Positions 36,197-45,614 are shown, counted from the first letter of the stretch. The stretch: 64,000 nt of DNA from Streptomyces sp. NBC_00576 (GCF_036345175.1 NZ_CP107780.1:10850001-10914000), one strand, 5' to 3'. Program-made: numbers and translations. Notes: a model not told the origin generated them from the letters alone.

Positions 36197-36421
36197 TCAT
36201 CGACGCACGCTGTTCCAAGTCATCGACAAAGCCATCCAGCACCGCCGTCCGACCGCCTCCCGGATCTCCTCCACCGAGCCGACGTCGCGTACATCGGGCC
36301 AGGCCCGCGGATCCATCCGCGCGACCTCCACGAGCGCCATCACCTCCCGTCGGGCCGGGTCGTCCGGCAACTGCGCCATGACCTCCACCGCGAGTTCCTC
36401 CACCACCACGCCGTACCGCAT
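36197..36421 (-). CDS. Small hypothetical protein (RelE-like toxin possible), adjacent to ISL3
   Basis: 74 residues from ATG 36421: RYGVVVEELAVEVMAQLPDD and then REVMALVEVARMDPRAWPDV. The opening and the helix are reminiscent of short RelE-type toxins in Streptomyces, but the second half (MALSMTWNSVRR) does not fit, so the 3' end may be damaged. The ISL3 unit is inserted about 50 bp downstream. Low certainty. Confidence 0.35.
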   Translation of the reverse strand: MRYGVVVEELAVEVMAQLPDDPARREVMALVEVARMDPRAWPDVRDVGSVEEIREAVGRRCWMALSMTWNSVRR

Positions 36422-36678
36422 CCCGCACACCCCCGTGGTCGATTCGGGCAGCAGCGTACGGAGGAACCGCCGACCGCGTTCCGGCCTGTGGATAAACCCG
36501 GATCGGGGAGGCCCAGGCACCGGACGGCGGCGAGGGGTACATGTACCGCATGGCGCGTGAACGGGTGCGATGGCCGGCTGAGAAACCCAAGGCCCGTCGC
36601 CACGGAGAGAGTGGCACGGCGTCATAGCGGGCCACGGGCGACCGGGATCGAGCAGGCCGACTGGAGGCCGGTGCCCGC

Positions 36679-37689
36679 TCAGTCTGACGTGTGGTTCAAA
36701 AGGCCGAGTCCTAGCTGGCTTGGACTGTGCAGCCGCGTGTTCCGATGCCTGATGGTGGTGATTAGCCCAGCCTCGCGGAGGGTGGTGGCGTGTTCGCTGG
36801 CGCTGGATGCGGCCAGCCCCGTGAAGGCAGCTAGTTCCTTGGTTGAGCAGCCTGGGTGCTCGGCAACGGCGGCAAGCACAGCAGCTCGTGTGTGTCCGAG
36901 CAGCGCTGCGACTGGGGCGGTGACTCGCCTGGGGGCGGCCTTGGGCGTGAAGGAGGTCAACCGGCGCAAGGGCTGGTCGTAACTGGCTGGGTAGGTGACG
37001 GCGGGCTGGGGCTCAGCGTCGTAGTGGATAACAGGGCTTGTCAGCAGCACCGAGGGCATGAGCAGCAGACCTCGGCCTCCCAGGTGCAGGTCGTATTCGT
37101 TGTCGTCCCTCGGCGTGGGTATCTCCAGTATCGGAGCCTTCCAGCGCATATATTGCGGATTGACCTGGCGGAGTAATGACTCCACGCCCCCGTGCAGCAT
37201 CTGCCGCATTCGCACCGACCTATCGGCGACGAAGGCGTCAACTATCTCTGACCAGTAAGGAGCGAGGAGTACCTCGTAGAGGGCGCTGAGGCCATCACAA
37301 ACCTCCCCAAGGAAGGCTGAGTCGGTGAGGCGGGGCGTCAGAGGCGGGACTGCGGACGGACTGTGTCGAGGGAGGATCGTAGTCAGCGCCGTGCGAATCT
37401 GACTGACCGGTGTCGCACGTACCTGCTCGACGAGTTCCTCCGGGGCGCCGGCCCTGGGCGCACCAATGAAAGTTGGTGACCAACCCACACGGGGAATGAA
37501 GTCCAGGGCCAGGCGTGCCGTAGGGGACAGTTGCGCGAGCGAGTGTCGACGCCAGCCGCTCAGTCGAGCCAGCTGATTGCGATCTTGCAAGGCTCGTGCA
37601 GCCGCCTTCAGCTCCGCAAGCGGCATCGGCGAATCAGCCACCTTCGTGCGCGCCAAGTCCTCAGCCGTGAAGTGAATACGAAAGACCAC
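36679..37689 (-). CDS. ArsR-type winged-helix transcriptional regulator with large N-terminal domain
   Basis: 336 residues from GTG 37689; a TTG at 37701 is possible. The first 230 residues (FRIHFTAEDLARTKVADSP, then the conserved LLLMPSVLL region) are the domain found in Streptomyces ArsR-like regulators of this length. The C-terminal 90 residues form a winged helix: LGHTRAAVLAAVAEHPGCST, then ELAAFTGLAASSASEHATTLREAGL. It is divergent from, and about 245 bp away from, the secreted protein gene. The ligand is unknown. Confidence 0.85.
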   Translation of the reverse strand: MVFRIHFTAEDLARTKVADSPMPLAELKAAARALQDRNQLARLSGWRRHSLAQLSPTARLALDFIPRVGWSPTFIGAPRAGAPEELVEQVRATPVSQIRTALTTILPRHSPSAVPPLTPRLTDSAFLGEVCDGLSALYEVLLAPYWSEIVDAFVADRSVRMRQMLHGGVESLLRQVNPQYMRWKAPILEIPTPRDDNEYDLHLGGRGLLLMPSVLLTSPVIHYDAEPQPAVTYPASYDQPLRRLTSFTPKAAPRRVTAPVAALLGHTRAAVLAAVAEHPGCSTKELAAFTGLAASSASEHATTLREAGLITTIRHRNTRLHSPSQLGLGLLNHTSD

Positions 37690-37934
37690 GGTCTCCCCCA
37701 AAGCTGTGAGGCACAGGCCTGATGATCTTTCCGCTGTGGCGTTGTTCGGTCTAGGCCGAATCAGGTCGCGGCTCCGGCCACCGACAGCTCAATCTGGAGC
37801 AGGGGGGAAGCGGTGGTGCTGGTGGTCCGAGGCCACCAGCACCATGTCCTCCTCGCAATAAGAGCATGCACAGCACCCGGTTGATCCCGGGGCAGCGCCA
37901 CCACACTCAACCACGATGACTACGGGGAACCCAC

Positions 37935-38498
37935 ATGACCATCACCGCAACACGGAAGCGCATCGCCACAGCCCTCGGCGCCACCCTGGCCGTCGGCGCC
38001 CTCGCCCTGAGCGCGTCCCCAGCCTCGGCAGCCAAGTCCGATGGCTACGTCCGCGGCTACGATTCCTACAAGGGCGACTGGAGCGACGAGGGAGAGCTGC
38101 AATTTGACGCCGGCGCGTGGTACGACGACAACAACGCCGTCTGCCTGTGGCAGAAGATCCTCTGGGCTGAGGGCGCGGACGAAACGGACGGCTCGAACTT
38201 CGATGCTTCTGACGTCGACGGCCAGTTCGGCCCGAACACCCGTGGGGCAACGGAGAATCTGCAGGATCACTGGAACCTAGGCGTCGACGGGGTCGTGGGT
38301 GGCGGAACCTTCGGCCGCGCCGACGACGAGCTCAAGGTGACGGGCGGCAGCGAGGCCAGGGGCGAGCAGCTCAACATGACGTACTACGGAGACCTTCACA
38401 GCTTCTCCGTGGTGCGCAACAGCGAGGGGAAGTACTCCTTCAGGGACGGGGACGACATCTGGCGCATCGCCGGCTACGGATACCGGACCTGCAGCTGA
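37935..38498 (+). CDS. Secreted peptidoglycan-binding-like protein
   Basis: 187 residues. A Sec signal peptide is clear: basic start (TATRKR), hydrophobic core (LAVGALALSAS) and an Ala-rich cleavage site (PASAA) near residue 33. The mature part contains a peptidoglycan-binding-domain-like core: VCLWQKILWAEG, then DVDGQFGPNTRGATENLQDHWNLGVDGVVG read in parts, i.e. the DGxFGPxT and VDGxxG pattern. ATG 37935 has GGGGAA upstream. Such small exported proteins are common in Streptomyces; the role is unknown. Confidence 0.85.
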   Translation: MTITATRKRIATALGATLAVGALALSASPASAAKSDGYVRGYDSYKGDWSDEGELQFDAGAWYDDNNAVCLWQKILWAEGADETDGSNFDASDVDGQFGPNTRGATENLQDHWNLGVDGVVGGGTFGRADDELKVTGGSEARGEQLNMTYYGDLHSFSVVRNSEGKYSFRDGDDIWRIAGYGYRTCS

Positions 38499-38646
38499 CG
38501 CTCGTTCCTTTACCCCCGTAATCCGCCGGGGGGCAGGGAGGTTCCGCGCAACCTGCAGCAGGTCATGGGCGCTGACAGCCCCTGGCCGAACTTCAAAAGG
38601 ACAGACTCCCAGAGTCCGGCAGTTACAGACTCCGGGAACTGACTGG

Positions 38647-38674
38647 TGCCCGTATCGGACGTAGCCGGTACGGG
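38647..38674 (+). terminator. Hairpin downstream of the secreted protein gene
   Basis: GCCCGTATCGG pairs with CCGGTACGGGC (one G-T pair) around a 6-base loop. There is no T-run, as is usual for Streptomyces. It may serve the rightward gene or the leftward coiled-coil fragment. Confidence 0.5.
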
Positions 38675-38699
38675 CCCTGACGTGTAACTGGTCACCTCC

Positions 38700-38912
38700 C
38701 CCAGTGACGCTTGAGGCGTCCACGGGAGCCAGCACCTCGCCGACCCGCGAGCAGGCGATGGCCCACTCCCGCCATTCCCGCTCGGCCACGGCCAACTCGG
38801 CCTGGACGCGATCGGCCTCTTCCCTCAGCCCGTCCACGCGACGGCGGGCGGCGACCTCGCGCTGTTCCAACAACCCCACGACCGACGGCATCCACGACCT
38901 CCTGTGCGACAT
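38700..38912 (-). pseudogene. Coiled-coil protein fragment, 3' end lost
   Basis: From ATG 38912: about 70 residues with a heptad-like run (LLEQREVAARRRVDGLREEA, then VQAELAVAEREWREW and RVGEVLAPVD). Streptomyces mobile regions often carry small proteins of this kind. The open frame continues leftward into sequence that does not look coding and overlaps the terminator, so the true 3' end seems missing. Confidence 0.45.
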
Positions 38913-39029
38913 CCCGTGAGTTCCTCTGAGCCTCGTTGAGTCCCCGCCCCCGTGGCCAGGGGGTTCTTCCTCCTTCGAGTGCTCTGTGGTCGCGTGACGT
39001 AACTTCGGGATTCTTGAAGCGTTCTCACC

Positions 39030-40151
39030 GTGTCCGACCGATCCGCAGTCGGGCCGAAGGTGAGGGGGCTCGGGTTGGGGGCGCTGGCAGTTGTACGGGA
39101 CCTGCGCGAGCACTGGGCGCCCGCGTCGGCGGAGGAACTAGAGAGATTCGAGACCGACGCGCTGTCCGGGTTTGTCCTCGCACGCGCCTCGGCAGGACTG
39201 GCGGACGGCACGATCCGCGGGGATGTCGGACACCTGGACCAGATCAGAACCTGGTTCGGCCGACCGCTGTGGGATATGGAGCCGGCCGACGCTGACGCGT
39301 ACTTCGGGAAGGTGCTGCGTGGCTCGCCGAGCGGCACCCGGCTGGCCCGGTCCCAGGCGCTGAGCACGTACTTCATGTTCCTGGAGCTGCGGCACAAGGT
39401 CGAACTGCACCGGATGACCGGCCGGGTCATCGAGTGCCCGATCGACGAGATGAACAAGCCGCGCGGCGCGAAGGACGCCCAACTGCGGATTCCACCGAGC
39501 GAGCCGGAGGTCGGGGCGCTCTTCACCGGCTGGGGCGGTGAGCTGGCCACCTGCCGCAAGTTCGCCCCTACCGCCAGGAACTACACCGCCTCGAAGCTGC
39601 TGTCCCAGGTCGGCCTGCGAGTGAGCGAGGCATGCGGGCTCGACCTGGATGACATCAAGTGGGACCTGGGCCGCTTCGGCAAACTCCACGTCCGCCATGG
39701 CAAGGGCGCCCGCGGATCGGGCCCACGCGAACGGATGGTCCCGCTGATCAACGGCGCCGACCGAACCCTTCGGTGGTTCATCGAGGATGTCTGGGGCCAG
39801 TTCGACGACGACCACACCCGCCCCGGCACCCCGCTGTTTCCCTCCGAGCGCAAGAACGCCGACGGTTCCTCACGTCGGGTGGGCGACGATGCCCTGCGCA
39901 ATGGGCTCAAGGACGCGGCCAAAGTGCACCTGCCCGGGTGGGGCGAGAAGCTGACACCGCACGTCCTGCGACATTTCTGCGCGTCCCAACTCTACGGAAG
40001 CGGACTGGACTTGCTCGCAATCCAGGAGGTTTTGGGACACTCGTGGATCGCCACCACGATGCGATACATCCACGTCCAGCAGACCCGGGTCGAGGACGCC
40101 TGGGTCGCCGGGATGGAACGGGCCGCGAAGCGGTTGGAAGGACTGGTCTGA
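39030..40151 (+). CDS. Tyrosine recombinase/integrase, first gene of a recombinase cassette
   Basis: 373 residues. SAM-like core-binding domain in the N-terminal 150 residues, then the catalytic domain with GLRVSEACGL (Arg), HGKGARG (Lys), TPHVLRHFCASQL (HxxR), LGHSWIATTMRYIHV (His and nucleophilic Tyr). All catalytic residues are present. GTG 39030. Its stop overlaps the next gene (TGATG). The three-gene order integrase, HTH protein, zinc-ribbon recombinase looks like a self-contained site-specific recombination cassette. Confidence 0.9.
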   Translation: MSDRSAVGPKVRGLGLGALAVVRDLREHWAPASAEELERFETDALSGFVLARASAGLADGTIRGDVGHLDQIRTWFGRPLWDMEPADADAYFGKVLRGSPSGTRLARSQALSTYFMFLELRHKVELHRMTGRVIECPIDEMNKPRGAKDAQLRIPPSEPEVGALFTGWGGELATCRKFAPTARNYTASKLLSQVGLRVSEACGLDLDDIKWDLGRFGKLHVRHGKGARGSGPRERMVPLINGADRTLRWFIEDVWGQFDDDHTRPGTPLFPSERKNADGSSRRVGDDALRNGLKDAAKVHLPGWGEKLTPHVLRHFCASQLYGSGLDLLAIQEVLGHSWIATTMRYIHVQQTRVEDAWVAGMERAAKRLEGLV

Positions 40152-40480
40152 TGAGGTGGAACCTGCGGCTGACCGCCGCGAACAAAGGGGTCTGGAAGGC
40201 TTCCGAGCTCCAGCGGAACCTGGCCGAGCACGGCTTGGTGATCTCGGCGGGGAAGATGTCGGGCCTGTGGTCCGGGCAGCCCGTCTCGCTCAAGCTGGAG
40301 GACCTGGACGTCATCTGCGTCGTCCTCGGCTGCGAGATCAGCGACCTGCTGATCCCCGAGCCGGAAAAGGTCGGCCGCCCGGAGCAGGCGGAGACGGAAC
40401 GAGCGGCAGTCGGCGCGGGGACTGCCACACCGGCAGTGATCCCCAAGCGCCGGGATGGCCGATCCCTCCCGCCGGCCTGA
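40151..40480 (+). CDS. XRE-type helix-turn-helix regulator
   Basis: 109 residues from ATG 40151, overlapping the integrase stop by one base. The HTH reads RWNLRLTAANKGVWKASELQ, then GLVISAGKMSGLWSGQPVSL, followed by LEDLDVICVVLGCEISDLLI, which is the Cro/C1-type DNA-binding fold. A short variable tail follows. It likely regulates the recombinase genes or acts as a directionality factor. Confidence 0.85.
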   Translation: MRWNLRLTAANKGVWKASELQRNLAEHGLVISAGKMSGLWSGQPVSLKLEDLDVICVVLGCEISDLLIPEPEKVGRPEQAETERAAVGAGTATPAVIPKRRDGRSLPPA

Positions 40481-40833
40481 CGCCGCCACGGTGAGCAAGA
40501 TCCGCGACAACAAGCCTGCGGCCTCCTGCGTGGGCTGCTTCGCCTGGGGGCAGCTGCCCGGCCGGTTCTGCCGGGCCTGCTACACCTACGGCCAGCTCAA
40601 CCCGCCTGGCACATGTACTGTCTGCCGTCGCGAGGTTCCCGTCCACGACGGCCGCTGCCGGCTCTGCCGGGCCCAGGCCAGCTGGGCCGTCAAGGCTGCG
40701 GGCGTCAACGGCGAGGCCGCCGCACTGGCGATCTTCCTACGGCGGGTGAAGCACCAACAGCTCTTCTTCGCGGGCCTGCAGCGGCCTCGCAATGGCGGAC
40801 CGCCCGTCGGCAAGCAGGGGCGTCGCGTCCTTA
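40455..40833 (+). pseudogene. 5' part of a zinc-ribbon recombinase gene interrupted by an IS5-family element
   Basis: From ATG 40455 (26 nt overlap with the HTH gene): zinc-ribbon CVGCFAWGQLPGRFCRACYT and CTVCRREV, CRLCRAQ, then HQQLFFAGLQRPRN. The family sequence stops at GKQGRRVL, where the IS begins. The remainder is at 42064-43301. Exact rejoining is uncertain because removal of the IS with a simple TA duplication would leave the frame shifted. Confidence 0.75.
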
Positions 40834-40908
40834 GACGTCATCTCAATTGGTGGATGACTGTGTAGATAGTCGCTGGCAGACGTGCTGTGGTGGCGGTTGA
40901 ATGCCTTG

Positions 40909-41244
40909 GTGAGCGACTACTGGACACCCGCGCATCACGCGGTCGAGCACGAGGATGCCGAGACCCTGGCCCGGTTGCTGGCCCACGGTACCGATCCTGA
41001 TGAGGCCTTCAGCAACATGACGCTGCTGACGCACGCGATCGACGCCGAGGGCGACGGCTCCCTGCAGAGCGGCCAACCGTTGACCGTGCACACCACTGCC
41101 GTGCTGCTGGCCTTCGGGGCTGACCCGGAGCTCGCCGATCCAGACGGTCGCACCCCCATGGACATCGCCAAGCACTACGGCCACGACCTGGCGGTGAAAC
41201 TGCTGCGGACCCACATCAGCGGCCGAGCCGCCGGTAACAGATGA
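40909..41244 (+). CDS. Ankyrin-repeat protein, IS passenger
   Basis: 111 residues from GTG 40909 (SDYWTPAHHAVEHEDAETL). Two to three ankyrin-like units: TPAHHAVEHEDAETLARLLA, then TLLTHAIDAEG..AVLLAFGADPELADPDG, then TPMDIAKHYGHDLAVKLL. Such proteins mediate protein-protein contacts; the role is unknown. It is transcribed opposite to the transposase, and the two 3' ends overlap by 29 bp. It lies within the IS terminal repeats and so should move with it. Confidence 0.75.
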   Translation: MSDYWTPAHHAVEHEDAETLARLLAHGTDPDEAFSNMTLLTHAIDAEGDGSLQSGQPLTVHTTAVLLAFGADPELADPDGRTPMDIAKHYGHDLAVKLLRTHISGRAAGNR

Positions 41245-42024
41245 GGGTGCAGGCGATGCTCGTGAAAGCGAGGAAATGCTCGGCCTTGCGCTCATAACGA
41301 CGGTGGAGACGGCGGCAGCCGGCGAGCCAGGACATGGTGCGTTCGATCGTCCAACGGTGACGTCCCAACCGCTGGGAGCTCTCAACTCCCTTGCGGGCGA
41401 TACGGTGCCGGATGCCTCGGCTGCTTAACCATCGCCGCAGGTGGGCATAGTCGTAGCCCTTGTCGGCATGAAGCTTGTCGGGCTTGCGACGTCGGGGTCC
41501 CCGGCGGGAGCGGACCGGCGGTATGCCCTTCACGAGCGGGATCAGGGCCTGGCTGTCATGGACGTTGGCACCCGATATTCCCACGGACAGGGGCAGACCG
41601 GTCCGCTCCGTGATCAAGTGGATCTTTGAGCCGTACTTGCCCCGGTCGACAGGATTCGGACCTGTCAGGTCCCCCTTTTCAGGGCGCGCATGTTCACTGA
41701 GTCGATCGCACACCGAGACCAGTCCAGGTCACCGCGGGAGCCGAGTTCGTCAAGGACAAGGCGGTGGAGCTTCGCCCAGACCCTGGCCTTCGTCCACTCG
41801 GTGAAGCGGCGGTGAGCCGTCGCGCCGGACGGCCCGAAGGACGCGGCCGGCAACTGCTGCCAGGTGCAACCGGACGTTGCCACGAACACGATGGCAGCCA
41901 GCACTTCACGGTCACCGTGCCGCCGCCGACCACCGCCCTGAGGCCGTGAGGGCGCCTCCGGAACCACCCGCTGAAACAGCGCCCACAACTCGTCCGGCAC
42001 CAGCCGCTCAACGATCCCCACCAC
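41216..42024 (-). CDS. IS5-family transposase made by frameshift
   Basis: Frame 1 from GTG 42024 (IVERLVPDELWALFQRVVPE, then CTWQQLPAASFGPSGATAHR) runs to MRALKRG. Frame 2 continues with GDLTGPNPVDRGKYGSKIHL, then HADKGYDYAHLRRWLSSRG and GRHRWTIERTMSWLAGCRRL, the usual DDE end. The switch occurs at a GAAAAGGGGG run (41671-41680, reverse), the classical slippery site of this IS5 subgroup, so the split is likely programmed rather than a mutation. Confidence 0.85.
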
Positions 42025-42063
42025 AGCCAAGAGCCTAACAAGCCAGCCAAATGAGATGGCTTC

Positions 42064-43301
42064 TAAAACGGGCACCAGGGCCAGCCCCTGAGCTCGTGAT
42101 GACGGGCTGGATCCAGCCGCCTCTGGTCACCACCACCCGGGACTACCGCACCTTCGAACGGGAACGGCACGCCGACCTGGCCAACCCGTGGCTGGTCCGG
42201 GCCCGGCGGGCAGCGCGCGCTCTGGGTGAGGCGCGCGGGTGGACCCGCTGGGTCGCCAGCGACGTCGACCGGGCCCTGGTAATCGTGCTGTCCGGCCATG
42301 CCGAGGGCGAGTCGATCCGCTACACCGAGATCTTCCCGGCCCTGCGAGGCCGGGGACTCCCGGTCGGTCGGACCGCCGAAGTTCTCGATCAACTGGGCCT
42401 GTTCACCGACGACCGCACGCCAGCGATCGACCGATGGTTGGACCGCAAGCTCGACGCCGTCGCCCCGGGCATCCGCGGCGAGGTCGATTCCTGGGCCCGG
42501 ACCCTACTCGACGGCGGCCCGCGGTCCGAGCCCCGCGCACGGCAGACCGCCTGGACCTACCTCAACGAGATCCAATCGGTTCTGTTGGAGTGGTCCAGCC
42601 ACTACGACCATCTGCGGGAGGTCACCCGGGAGGACATCGTCGCCGCCCGGGACGCCGCCAGCGGCAAGCAGCGGGAAAGCCGCGTCGTCGCACTGCGGTC
42701 GTTGTTCCGTCACGCGAAGAGGAACGGCCAAATCTTCCGCAACCCCACCCAACGGATCCGTGTCCACCGGCAGGCTGGCGGCGTCGCCCAGCCCCTGGGG
42801 CAAGCGGACATCGACCAGGCGGTCGCCAGCGCGACCACCCCGGACATCAAGCTGATCACTGCCCTGGCCGCCGTCCACGCGGCACGGCCGAAGATGATCC
42901 GAACGATGCAGTTGTACGACGTGGATCTCGGCAACGGGCGAATCACCGTCGCCGGTCACGTCCGCCCGCTCGACGACCTCACCCGCCAGGCCGTCCTGGA
43001 CTGGCTCGACCACCGCCGAACCCGCTGGCCGAACACCGCCAACCCACACCTGCTGATCACCCAGAAGACGGCCGTCGAACTCGGGCCGGCGGGCAAGCTC
43101 TGGACCACCCGGGCCACCCGCAACCTCACCGCGACCCTGGAGCGACTCCGTGTCGACCGCCAGCTCGAAGAAGCCCTGACCCACGGCGCCGACCCCCTTC
43201 ACCTCGCCCTCGTTTTCGGCATCGACGAGAAGACCGCCATCCGCTACGCGGACTCCGCACGGGCCTTGCTGGATCAGGCCGCTGAACAGCCATTTCGGTG
43301 A
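42064..43301 (+). pseudogene. 3' part of the interrupted recombinase gene
   Basis: About 410 residues in frame with LVMTGWIQPPLVTTTRDYRT. It has a core-binding-like helical region (SSHYDHLREVTREDIVAARD) and a degenerate tyrosine-recombinase-like catalytic region: AVHAARPKMIRTMQLYDVDL, then LRVDRQLEEAL, then GADPLHLALVFGIDEKTAIR ending near YADSARALL. The sequence is intact downstream of the IS; it lacks its own start and zinc-ribbon. Confidence 0.75.
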
Positions 43302-43356
43302 AGTCTGCTCGACCGGTACACGCCTTTGATGGGGGGAACATGCCGTCAGGGCAGAG

Positions 43357-43881
43357 TCAGCAACCGGGGCCGATCGGTGGAGACGATGTCAAGGCGAGCG
43401 CGGCGATCCGCAGCTCGGCCGCCCACGTCCGCTGGTCAAGCCCCAACGTGTACTCGATGCAGCACCCGCATTGCGGGATCAGCGATACGAATGATCGTTC
43501 CTCAACGGTTTCGACCTCCGTCTCCCACCAGTCGTCCGTCGCCAGGTCGGCGGGAGTGATTTCCCCGTTGATCAGCCTCGCCGCCAGCCGACGCAGCGCG
43601 TGGCGCCGTGCCAGGCCCGGATCAGGCAACTCGAGTCCGGCCTCGGAGAGTGCTTGCTCAAACGCGTCGCGGATATCGCGGGCATCCGCGTTGCGGGGCA
43701 ATCCGGCGAGCTCGCGCAACGTCGGGGTGTCCAGCCCGGCCGCGAGCGCCTCGGCAGCAATCATCGGCAGGTCCTCCGGGCGGATCTCATCAGCCTGATA
43801 TCGGCACGCCACCTCACCCAGAGACGTGAGGCCGCTCCGCGTTGAGGGCTCCGATTCCGGTGTCGTTCCTGCTGTTCTCAT
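43357..43881 (-). CDS. Conserved hypothetical protein
   Basis: 174 residues from ATG 43881. Mostly helical and acidic, with LPMIAAEALAAGLDTPTLRE, then LAGLPRNADARDIRDAFEQA and LARRHALRRLAARLINGEIT. It resembles a family of uncharacterised Streptomyces proteins often found singly between mobile genes. It is convergent with the interrupted recombinase gene (55 bp apart). No function can be assigned. Confidence 0.7.
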   Translation of the reverse strand: MRTAGTTPESEPSTRSGLTSLGEVACRYQADEIRPEDLPMIAAEALAAGLDTPTLRELAGLPRNADARDIRDAFEQALSEAGLELPDPGLARRHALRRLAARLINGEITPADLATDDWWETEVETVEERSFVSLIPQCGCCIEYTLGLDQRTWAAELRIAALALTSSPPIGPGC

Positions 43882-43977
43882 GACTCATACGATGCCAGCA
43901 CCGTCCCAAGGAGGGTTGCCGAAGGGGCGGTCCGCTCGGTACTCACCCCGCGTGTTCGCCTGAACCCGAAGGCCGAC

Positions 43978-44232
43978 GTGCACTTCCGGCTCCGTATCCC
44001 GGCGCCGGCCCGGCCTGCGACGCCGACGGAACCCTCCGGATCCGACGCACATACGGAAGCCAACCTGAGCCGGCTACGGAAGGAGAACACCGACCTGCGC
44101 CGCACTCTCGCTCTGTACGAGGAGGTCATCCGTCAGCTTGCAACCGAAAACGACGCCCTTCGCAGCGGCGCTACTGTTGTGCCCTTGCCCTTGCCCTCCC
44201 GGAGCCGGACCACCCCGCGAACCCCATCCTGA
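43978..44232 (+). CDS. Small coiled-coil protein, possible recombinase-cassette accessory
   Basis: 84 residues from GTG 43978; the frame is open further upstream but without a convincing start. A leucine-zipper-like stretch (LSRLRKENTDLRRTLALYEE, then VIRQLATENDALRSG) dominates. Proteins of this type accompany tyrosine recombinases in TnpA/B/C-like cassettes. The IS256 target duplication begins exactly at its TGA stop codon (44230-44232), so the coding sequence itself is intact. Confidence 0.55.
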   Translation: MHFRLRIPAPARPATPTEPSGSDAHTEANLSRLRKENTDLRRTLALYEEVIRQLATENDALRSGATVVPLPLPSRSRTTPRTPS

Positions 44233-44237
44233 TCCGC

Positions 44238-45614
44238 GGGACTGTAAAACGTTCGGTGTAACTCCCGATCATGGAAGATGCATCGATGACCAGCAACAAC
44301 GTGACTGAGCCCGAGGCCGTCGAGCCGTCTGAGGCGCCGGCGAAGTCTGTGGACAACCGACTGATTGACGAGCTGGTGGGCCGGGCTCAGGCCGAGGGCC
44401 TTCAGCTGACCGGCGAGGGCGGGCTGCTCCAGCAGCTGACCAAGCGGCTCCTGGAGTCCGCTCTCGAGGGTGAGATCACCGACCATCTCGGCTATGACAA
44501 ACACGATCCGGCCGGGAAGAACGGCGGCAACTCACGGAACGGCACCCGGGCCAAGACCGTGTTGACCGATGTCGGCCCGGTGGAGATAGCCGTGCCCCGC
44601 GACCGGGAAGGCAGCTTCGAGCCGAAGATCGTCAAGAAGCGGCAGAAGCGTCTGTCCGGCGTGGACGAGATGGTCATCTCGCTCGCGGCGAAGGGCCTGA
44701 CGACCGGTGAGGTCCAGGCCCACCTGGCCGAAGTCTATGGGGCCGAGGTGTCCCGGCAGACGATCTCAACGATCACCGACAAGGTTCTCGACGGGATGGC
44801 CGAATGGCAGAACCGGCCCCTCGACGCCGTCTATCCCGTGATCTTCATTGACGCCATCCACGTGAAGATCCGTGACGGGGCGGTTGCCAACAGGCCCATT
44901 TACGTGGCCCTGGCGGTCACTGTCGAGGGTCGGCGGGACATCCTCGGGCTGTGGGCGGGCGACGGCGGCGAGGGCGCCAAGCACTGGATGCACATCCTCA
45001 CCGAGATCAAGAATCGCGGTGTGAACGACGTCCTCATGCTGGTCTGCGACGGGCTCAAGGGCCTGCCTGACGCGGTCGAGGCCGTCTGGCCCCGCACCAC
45101 GGTCCAGACCTGCGTGGTGCACCTGCTGCGGAACTCCTTCCGTTATGCCGCCCGCCAGGACTGGGACAAGATCGCCCGCGTCCTCAAGCCCGTCTACACC
45201 GCGGCGACCGAGGAGGCCGCACTCGAGCGGTTCGCCGAGTTCGCCGATGCCTGGGGCCGGAAGTATCCGGCGATCGTGCGGCTCTGGGAGAACGCGTGGG
45301 AGGAGTTCACCCCGTTCCTCCGCTTCGACACCGAGATCCGGCGCATCGTCTGCACCACCAACGCGATCGAGTCCGTCAACGCCAGGATCCGGCGGGCGGT
45401 CAAAGCCCGCGGACATTTCGCCACCGAGCAGGCCGCATTGAAGTGCGTCTACATGGCCATCATGTCCCTGGACCCCACCGGCAAGGGACAAGCCCGCTGG
45501 ACCATGCGCTGGAAGACCGCACTCAACGCCTTCGACATCACCTTCGACGGCCGCCTCTCGGCAGCCCGTCAGTAACTCCAACAACCCCAGTTACACCGCT
45601 CGTTTGACAGACCC
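44238..45614 (+). mobile_element. Complete IS256-family insertion sequence
   Basis: Ends GGGACTGTAAAACGTTCGG (left) and GGGTCTGTCAAACGAGCGG (right, reverse) continue as imperfect repeats through GTGTAACT. Perfect 8-bp duplications TGATCCGC flank both sides (44230-44237 and 45615-45622). Length 1377 bp. Structure and transposase are intact, so it may be active. Confidence 0.93.
44271..45575 (+). CDS. IS256-family transposase
   Basis: 434 residues (ATG 44271; ATG 44286 possible). Family sequence throughout: GGLLQQLTKRLLESALEGEI, then NSRNGTRAKTVLTDVGPVEI, IFIDAIHVKIRDG (first Asp), LMLVCDGLKGLPDAVEAVWP (second Asp), CTTNAIESVNARIRRA (Glu). Full length with no interruptions. Confidence 0.95.
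   Translation: MEDASMTSNNVTEPEAVEPSEAPAKSVDNRLIDELVGRAQAEGLQLTGEGGLLQQLTKRLLESALEGEITDHLGYDKHDPAGKNGGNSRNGTRAKTVLTDVGPVEIAVPRDREGSFEPKIVKKRQKRLSGVDEMVISLAAKGLTTGEVQAHLAEVYGAEVSRQTISTITDKVLDGMAEWQNRPLDAVYPVIFIDAIHVKIRDGAVANRPIYVALAVTVEGRRDILGLWAGDGGEGAKHWMHILTEIKNRGVNDVLMLVCDGLKGLPDAVEAVWPRTTVQTCVVHLLRNSFRYAARQDWDKIARVLKPVYTAATEEAALERFAEFADAWGRKYPAIVRLWENAWEEFTPFLRFDTEIRRIVCTTNAIESVNARIRRAVKARGHFATEQAALKCVYMAIMSLDPTGKGQARWTMRWKTALNAFDITFDGRLSAARQ

Larger units (their letters stand above)
40834..42063. mobile_element. IS5-family element carrying an ankyrin-repeat gene
   Basis: Terminal repeats GACGTCATCTCAATTGG (40834-40850) and GAAGCCATCTCATTTGG (42063-42047, reverse) match at 13-14 of 17 positions and are both preceded by TA. 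Length 1230 bp, about 350 bp longer than the similar element at 55.7 kb; the excess holds an ankyrin-repeat gene. It splits the recombinase gene in which it sits. Confidence 0.75.

Noticed and set aside
38277..38700. Leftward continuation of the coiled-coil frame through the secreted protein gene
   Set aside because: It is antisense to a well-supported exported protein and loses coiled-coil character.
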